From contig PLDT01000421.1 of the NCBI GenBank assembly GCA_003136255.1, forward strand, positions 1-16,045: a stretch of DNA of 16,045 nt, written 5' to 3'. This DNA is from Palsa-504 sp003136255. GTDB taxonomy: Bacteria; Actinomycetota; Actinomycetes; Streptosporangiales; Streptosporangiaceae. This document shows, piece after piece, positions 13,207 through 16,045 of the stretch (positions within the stretch are counted from its first letter, which is position 1; each line of letters begins with the position of its first letter). Below the pieces are notes generated by a model, which saw only the letters and a program-made list of their open reading frames with translations, made no database searches and had not been told where the DNA came from. The position numbers and the translations under genes are program-made.

Positions 13207-13655
13207 TCGCCGGCTGGCTGCTGGGTGATGACGTTCAGGCGGTTCCAGGCGTTGATACCAGCGATGAGGCACACCAGGGCTCCGAGCTGGTCCTCGTCGT
13301 AGTGCTTGGCGGCATTCGCCCATGCCTCGTCGGTCACCCCGCCGGCCGTGTCGGCGATGCGGGTACCCTGCTCGGCTAGTTCCAGGGCGGCCCGTTCGGC
13401 CTCGGTGAAGACCGTGGCCTCCCGCCAGGTCGCGACCAGGTTGAGGCGCACCGAGGTTTCCCCGGCGTGCGCGGCGTCCTTGGTGTGCATGTCGAGGCAG
13501 ACGGCGCAGCCGTTGATCTGGCTGGCCCGGATCTCCACCAGCTGCTGCGTCGCGGCCGGCAAGGCCGAGTCCGACACGACCTTGCCCGCCGAGACGAGGT
13601 ACTTCACGAACTTCGTCGCAACGCCGTTGCCGTGGTAGTTCAAACGTGGGTCCAT
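13182..13655 (-). CDS. carboxymuconolactone decarboxylase/AhpD-like protein
   Basis: A 157-residue protein of the AhpD-like fold. The signature is Glu41 followed by the redox motif C50-AV-C53-LDM-H57 (INGCAVCLDMHTKDA), which is the CxxCxxxH active site of peroxidase-type members. The helix EAERAALELAEQ and the end NAWNRLNVI are also typical. Such proteins reduce peroxides or act as alkylhydroperoxidase partners; a lactone decarboxylase activity is not implied. The ATG at 13655 is preceded by AAGGAG at a good distance. Frames open further upstream carry no family sequence. It lies downstream of the sugar-porter gene on the same strand, but with 112 bp and inverted repeats between them, so it likely has its own promoter. 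Confidence 0.9.
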   Translation of the reverse strand: MDPRLNYHGNGVATKFVKYLVSAGKVVSDSALPAATQQLVEIRASQINGCAVCLDMHTKDAAHAGETSVRLNLVATWREATVFTEAERAALELAEQGTRIADTAGGVTDEAWANAAKHYDEDQLGALVCLIAGINAWNRLNVITQQPAGDYQPGQWG

Positions 13656-13672
13656 GGTGATCTCCTTGCCTT

Positions 13673-13733
13673 GAGCTGTCGTACCTTCTGACGCAGCAGC
13701 CCGGCACGATGTGACAGCTCTCCCGGCATCGTG
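13673..13733. promoter_or_regulatory. nested inverted repeats upstream of the AhpD-like gene
   Basis: Two interleaved inverted repeats lie in the 112-bp spacer. GAGCTGTC (13673-13680) pairs with GACAGCTC (13713-13720). CACGATG (13705-13711) pairs with CATCGTG (13727-13733). They could be operator half-sites for a redox or other regulator, or mutually exclusive hairpins. No regulator gene is adjacent, so the assignment is open. Confidence 0.35.
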
Positions 13734-13767
13734 AGTGCCGAGCGGCCGGCCTCGCCCCTGGTAACCC

Positions 13768-15219
13768 TTAGCTGGCCTTCGGCAACGTGGTCTGCTGGTG
13801 CTCGAAGAGACCGATAATCTCCTCGACCGACAGGTTCTTGGTCTCGGGCAGGAACTTCCAGATGAACACGATGGCCAGCGCGGCCAGCCCGGCGAAGACC
13901 ACCAGGACACCGCTCAGGCTGATGGCGTTCTGCGTCACCGGGAACGCCTCGATGAGCGCGAAGTTGGCCAGCCAGTCGATCATCGCGCAGAACGCGGCCG
14001 CCTGCCCGCGAACCGCGGTGGGGAACACCTCGCCCTGCAGCGTCCAGCCGGTCCCGCCGACGCCGATCGCGAACGAAGCGATGAAGAAGTCCAGGCCGAT
14101 CATGATGACGACCAGCCGGAACGTGCCGTGCGTGAGGGTCAGGCCGGCCGCCGCGACCAGGGCGAAGACGATCATCCCGGTGTATCCGCCCATAGACAGC
14201 TTGCGCCGGCCGAACTTGTCGATCCAGCGGAAGCCCAGGTAGGTGGAGGCCACGTTGACGGCGGTCATGATGGAGGTGACCTCGACCCCAGCCACGGTGG
14301 TCTGTACCAGCGTGGCGTGCGCGCCGGAGAAGATCGGCCCGAGCAGGTGCGGCCCGTAGTAGAGCGGCACGTTGATGCCAGTGATCTGCTGGAAGATGAA
14401 GAACACCGACACCACGATCAGCGCCCGGCGCACCCCCGGGGTCCAGGCCTGGCGGCGCTGCTCGCGACTTCCACCTTCGACCTGTTCGATGACCGTCGCG
14501 GCGCGTTTGACGTCCTCCATGCTGGCCTCGGTACCGAGCGCGGCCATCGCCTTCTGCACGTCCTCGTAACGCCCGTGCCGCAGCAGCCACCGGGGCGATT
14601 CCGGCATCTGGGTGCGCAGCGCCAGCCCGATCAGCGCCGGGACGGCGCCCAGGCCCAGGACCAGCCGCCAGCCGACCGTGGCCGCGCTGCCCGGGAAGGC
14701 GCTGAAGATGATCAGCGCGACGATGTAGGAGATGAGAATCCCGACGGTGATCATCCACTGCTGCAGCATGGTCAGCGACCCGCGCCGGTTCTTCGGCGCG
14801 TACTCGGCGATGTAGGCGGTCGCGATGGCGGAGTCCGCGCCGATGGCCAGCCCGATCAGCGTCCGCGCGACGAGCAGCACGGCGGCGTCCGGCGTCACCG
14901 CGGACAAGATCGCGCCGACGGCGTAGATGCCCGCGTCCACGACCAGCAGCTTCTTTCGGCCGAAATGATCCGAGATCGGGCCGGCCAGGATCGCGCCCGC
15001 CGCCGCGCCCAGCGACGCCCCGGACACCAGATAGCCAAGCGCCAGGCCGTGCAGGTGGTACGGCACGAAGTTCAGCGCGGAGCCGATGTTGGAGGTGTCG
15101 TAGCCGAACAGGAAACCGCCCAGCGTGGCCAGCAAGGTGAGCTGCCAGTAGAAAGCGGTGGGAACCCGGTCGTCAAGGGTGGTGAGGACGTTGCTGTCGC
15201 TCGTCGCGGGCTGGGCCAT
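13768..15219 (-). CDS. MFS transporter, sugar-porter family
   Basis: A complete 483-residue major-facilitator protein with about twelve hydrophobic helices. The sugar-porter signatures are all present in order: GGFLFGYDTSNIG in helix 1; SDHFGRKKLL in the loop after helix 2; RTLIGLAIGADSA in helix 4; PESPRWLLRHGR after helix 6; QQITGINVPLYYGP in helix 7; DKFGRRKLS after helix 8; and PETKNLSVEEI after helix 12. Members carry monosaccharides, polyols or related compounds, usually by proton symport; the exact substrate cannot be told. The ATG at 15219 has AAGGAG just upstream. A GTG ten codons earlier is in frame but would put that site inside the gene. No sugar-metabolism gene is in view, so context does not narrow the substrate. 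Confidence 0.92.
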   Translation of the reverse strand: MAQPATSDSNVLTTLDDRVPTAFYWQLTLLATLGGFLFGYDTSNIGSALNFVPYHLHGLALGYLVSGASLGAAAGAILAGPISDHFGRKKLLVVDAGIYAVGAILSAVTPDAAVLLVARTLIGLAIGADSAIATAYIAEYAPKNRRGSLTMLQQWMITVGILISYIVALIIFSAFPGSAATVGWRLVLGLGAVPALIGLALRTQMPESPRWLLRHGRYEDVQKAMAALGTEASMEDVKRAATVIEQVEGGSREQRRQAWTPGVRRALIVVSVFFIFQQITGINVPLYYGPHLLGPIFSGAHATLVQTTVAGVEVTSIMTAVNVASTYLGFRWIDKFGRRKLSMGGYTGMIVFALVAAAGLTLTHGTFRLVVIMIGLDFFIASFAIGVGGTGWTLQGEVFPTAVRGQAAAFCAMIDWLANFALIEAFPVTQNAISLSGVLVVFAGLAALAIVFIWKFLPETKNLSVEEIIGLFEHQQTTLPKAS

Positions 15220-15557
15220 TGGGCGCTCCTTTGCTGCCGGTTCGCTCACCGCCTCTTCCCTGGCGAAATCAAAATGAACACGACAACCACAGGTCCCTTT
15301 GGCCGGTCCTTTCCTTAGCGACCTGACTCGGCCCGACCCGCTCGTCTAGGCCACCGGGCGAGCGCATCGTCGCACCGCTGAACCGGTGCCGGGTCGACGT
15401 CGTTTCAGAAGGTGGCGGTCGGACACCTGCCTCCCGCCGTCGTCCACGCTCGACCGATATGCGACTTACTGCGACACCTAACACACTTTCAGTAACGCCC
15501 TGTGCTCCGGGATGGCGGTGAGATCCAGTGGGAGCCGAACGGCCCGGTGATACCGAT
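15220..15557. other. divergent intergenic region
   Basis: This 338-base stretch separates the transporter (minus) from the last gene (plus) and must hold both promoters. I see the ribosome site of the transporter at its left end, and no clear -35/-10 pair or strong inverted repeat. Open frames here have no coding character. No RNA gene is recognised. Confidence 0.5.
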
Positions 15558-16045
15558 ATGCCGCCCGATGATGACCCAGCTCGCCGGGACGACCAGGACG
15601 CCACCCGCGACCATGCCGCCCACCCCGGTAACGCCGAGGCCGAGACTCGCAACCGGCAGGAGTATTACTCCGAACTGCGCGTGAAGGTTTCCTCGGAAGA
15701 ATCCGCTGCTGTGCAACAGGTCACCGCCGAAGAGCAGGCCGCAGCGGAGAAGTGGCAGGTAAAAGTAGCAGAGTCCCGCTGGATGTGGAGCGAGTACCAA
15801 AGCAAGTGGCCGCCCGCGGAACGCTCGTCGCCCGATAGATCAACCGGCTCGCCGGGCTCGTGGCACGGCGACGGCAACAGGCTCCTCGAGGCCCCCGAGA
15901 ACAGCCGAGTCGAAGCCGAATGCGACCGCATCGCCAAACGCGAGGAAGACCGAATCTCCCCCGCGATGCGCTCCATCGAAAGCCAAGACCCCCACCGCCA
16001 CCTCATCGGCTTCGAGCACCGCCTCAAAGGCCGCGACCGCATCAA
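15558..16045 (+). CDS. hypothetical protein, N-terminal part, runs off the window
   Basis: A plus-strand frame opens after a TGA at 15519 and stays open to the last base. I start it at ATG 15558 (MPPDDDPARRDDQDATRDHA); GTG 15528 would add ten residues, and neither has a strong ribosome site. The 162 visible residues have a strongly acidic first part, a glutamate/alanine-rich likely helix (EYYSELRVKVSSEESAAVQQ, then TAEEQAAAEKW), a Pro/Ser/Gly linker, and then a conserved-looking block: ECDRIAKREEDRISPAMRSI followed by DPHRHLIGFEHRLKGRDRI. The last block recalls the segment that precedes a RelA/SpoT-like nucleotidyltransferase domain in some actinobacterial proteins, but this is from memory and the domain itself lies beyond the window. 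Third codon positions are strongly C or G in this frame, which supports it over the opposite-strand frame. Confidence 0.68.
   Translation, partial: MPPDDDPARRDDQDATRDHAAHPGNAEAETRNRQEYYSELRVKVSSEESAAVQQVTAEEQAAAEKWQVKVAESRWMWSEYQSKWPPAERSSPDRSTGSPGSWHGDGNRLLEAPENSRVEAECDRIAKREEDRISPAMRSIESQDPHRHLIGFEHRLKGRDRI

Noticed and set aside
13640..15318. Long frames on both strands over the transporter (372 codons minus, 506 codons plus)
   Set aside because: The sugar-porter motifs run in one minus frame without a break; the other frames give Arg/His/Gly-rich shadow products.
15489..16045. Minus-strand frames opposite the last gene
   Set aside because: The 15665-16045 minus frame is rich in Arg/Ser/Cys and has poor GC3, whereas the plus frame has strong GC3 and protein-like helices.
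1..16045. Insertion sequences, integrases, tRNA or rRNA genes
   Set aside because: No transposase or integrase motifs, terminal inverted repeats with target duplications, or tRNA-like cloverleaf sequences were found by eye.

Overview
The window is high-GC DNA from a filamentous-type actinomycete, read from a draft assembly with two N gaps. The lineage rests on an RbpA homologue, a WhiB7 orthologue with an AT-hook, an ECF sigma factor, very GC-rich third codon positions, many GTG starts, and a strand-wide pattern of small regulators and resistance-type enzymes. The order cannot be fixed from the sequence; the FHA/CHAT, HTH-NB-ARC-TPR and sigma-nuclease families are ones I associate with Streptosporangiales-like genomes (inference).

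Layout. 1-309: C-terminal piece of a membrane protein. 423-1743: a TetR-family repressor and a divergent dihydrofolate-reductase-like (RibD C-terminal) enzyme, separated by two copies of a 15-bp palindrome that sit on a well-formed promoter. 1755-2555: an RbpA homologue followed upstream by a decayed second copy that has lost its zinc cysteines and carries a 1-nt frameshift. 2586-2825: a small CxxC protein. 2883-5524: two overlapping genes encoding bifunctional-nuclease (BFN/DUF151) plus beta-sandwich proteins; in the downstream one an ECF sigma factor is fused to the front, and the junction retains an ATG with its own Shine-Dalgarno.

5675-11219 (minus strand) is the most interesting part: an XRE-HTH/NB-ARC/TPR STAND protein, an FHA-zinc-ribbon protein ending in a CHAT caspase-like protease, and a small protein made of two trypco2-like domains. 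The last two are tightly coupled. Sensor NTPase, phosphopeptide-reading protease and trypco2 partner together look like a conflict or cell-suicide module. The TPR array of the STAND protein is interrupted by a 40-N gap whose length is incompatible with the reading frame, so the real gene is longer than drawn.

11254-13206: a small unknown ORF, a dyad-rich intergenic region, a divergent RimJ/RimL-type acetyltransferase, a stretch of non-coding or decayed DNA, a small hypothetical gene and whiB7. A 17-bp tandem duplication has altered the C-terminus of WhiB7 just where it converges with an AhpD-like carboxymuconolactone decarboxylase-family gene (13182-13655). 13768-15219 is a complete sugar-porter-type MFS transporter. 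From 15558 a plus-strand gene runs off the window; its visible part is an acidic, glutamate-rich N-terminal region leading into a conserved-looking segment.
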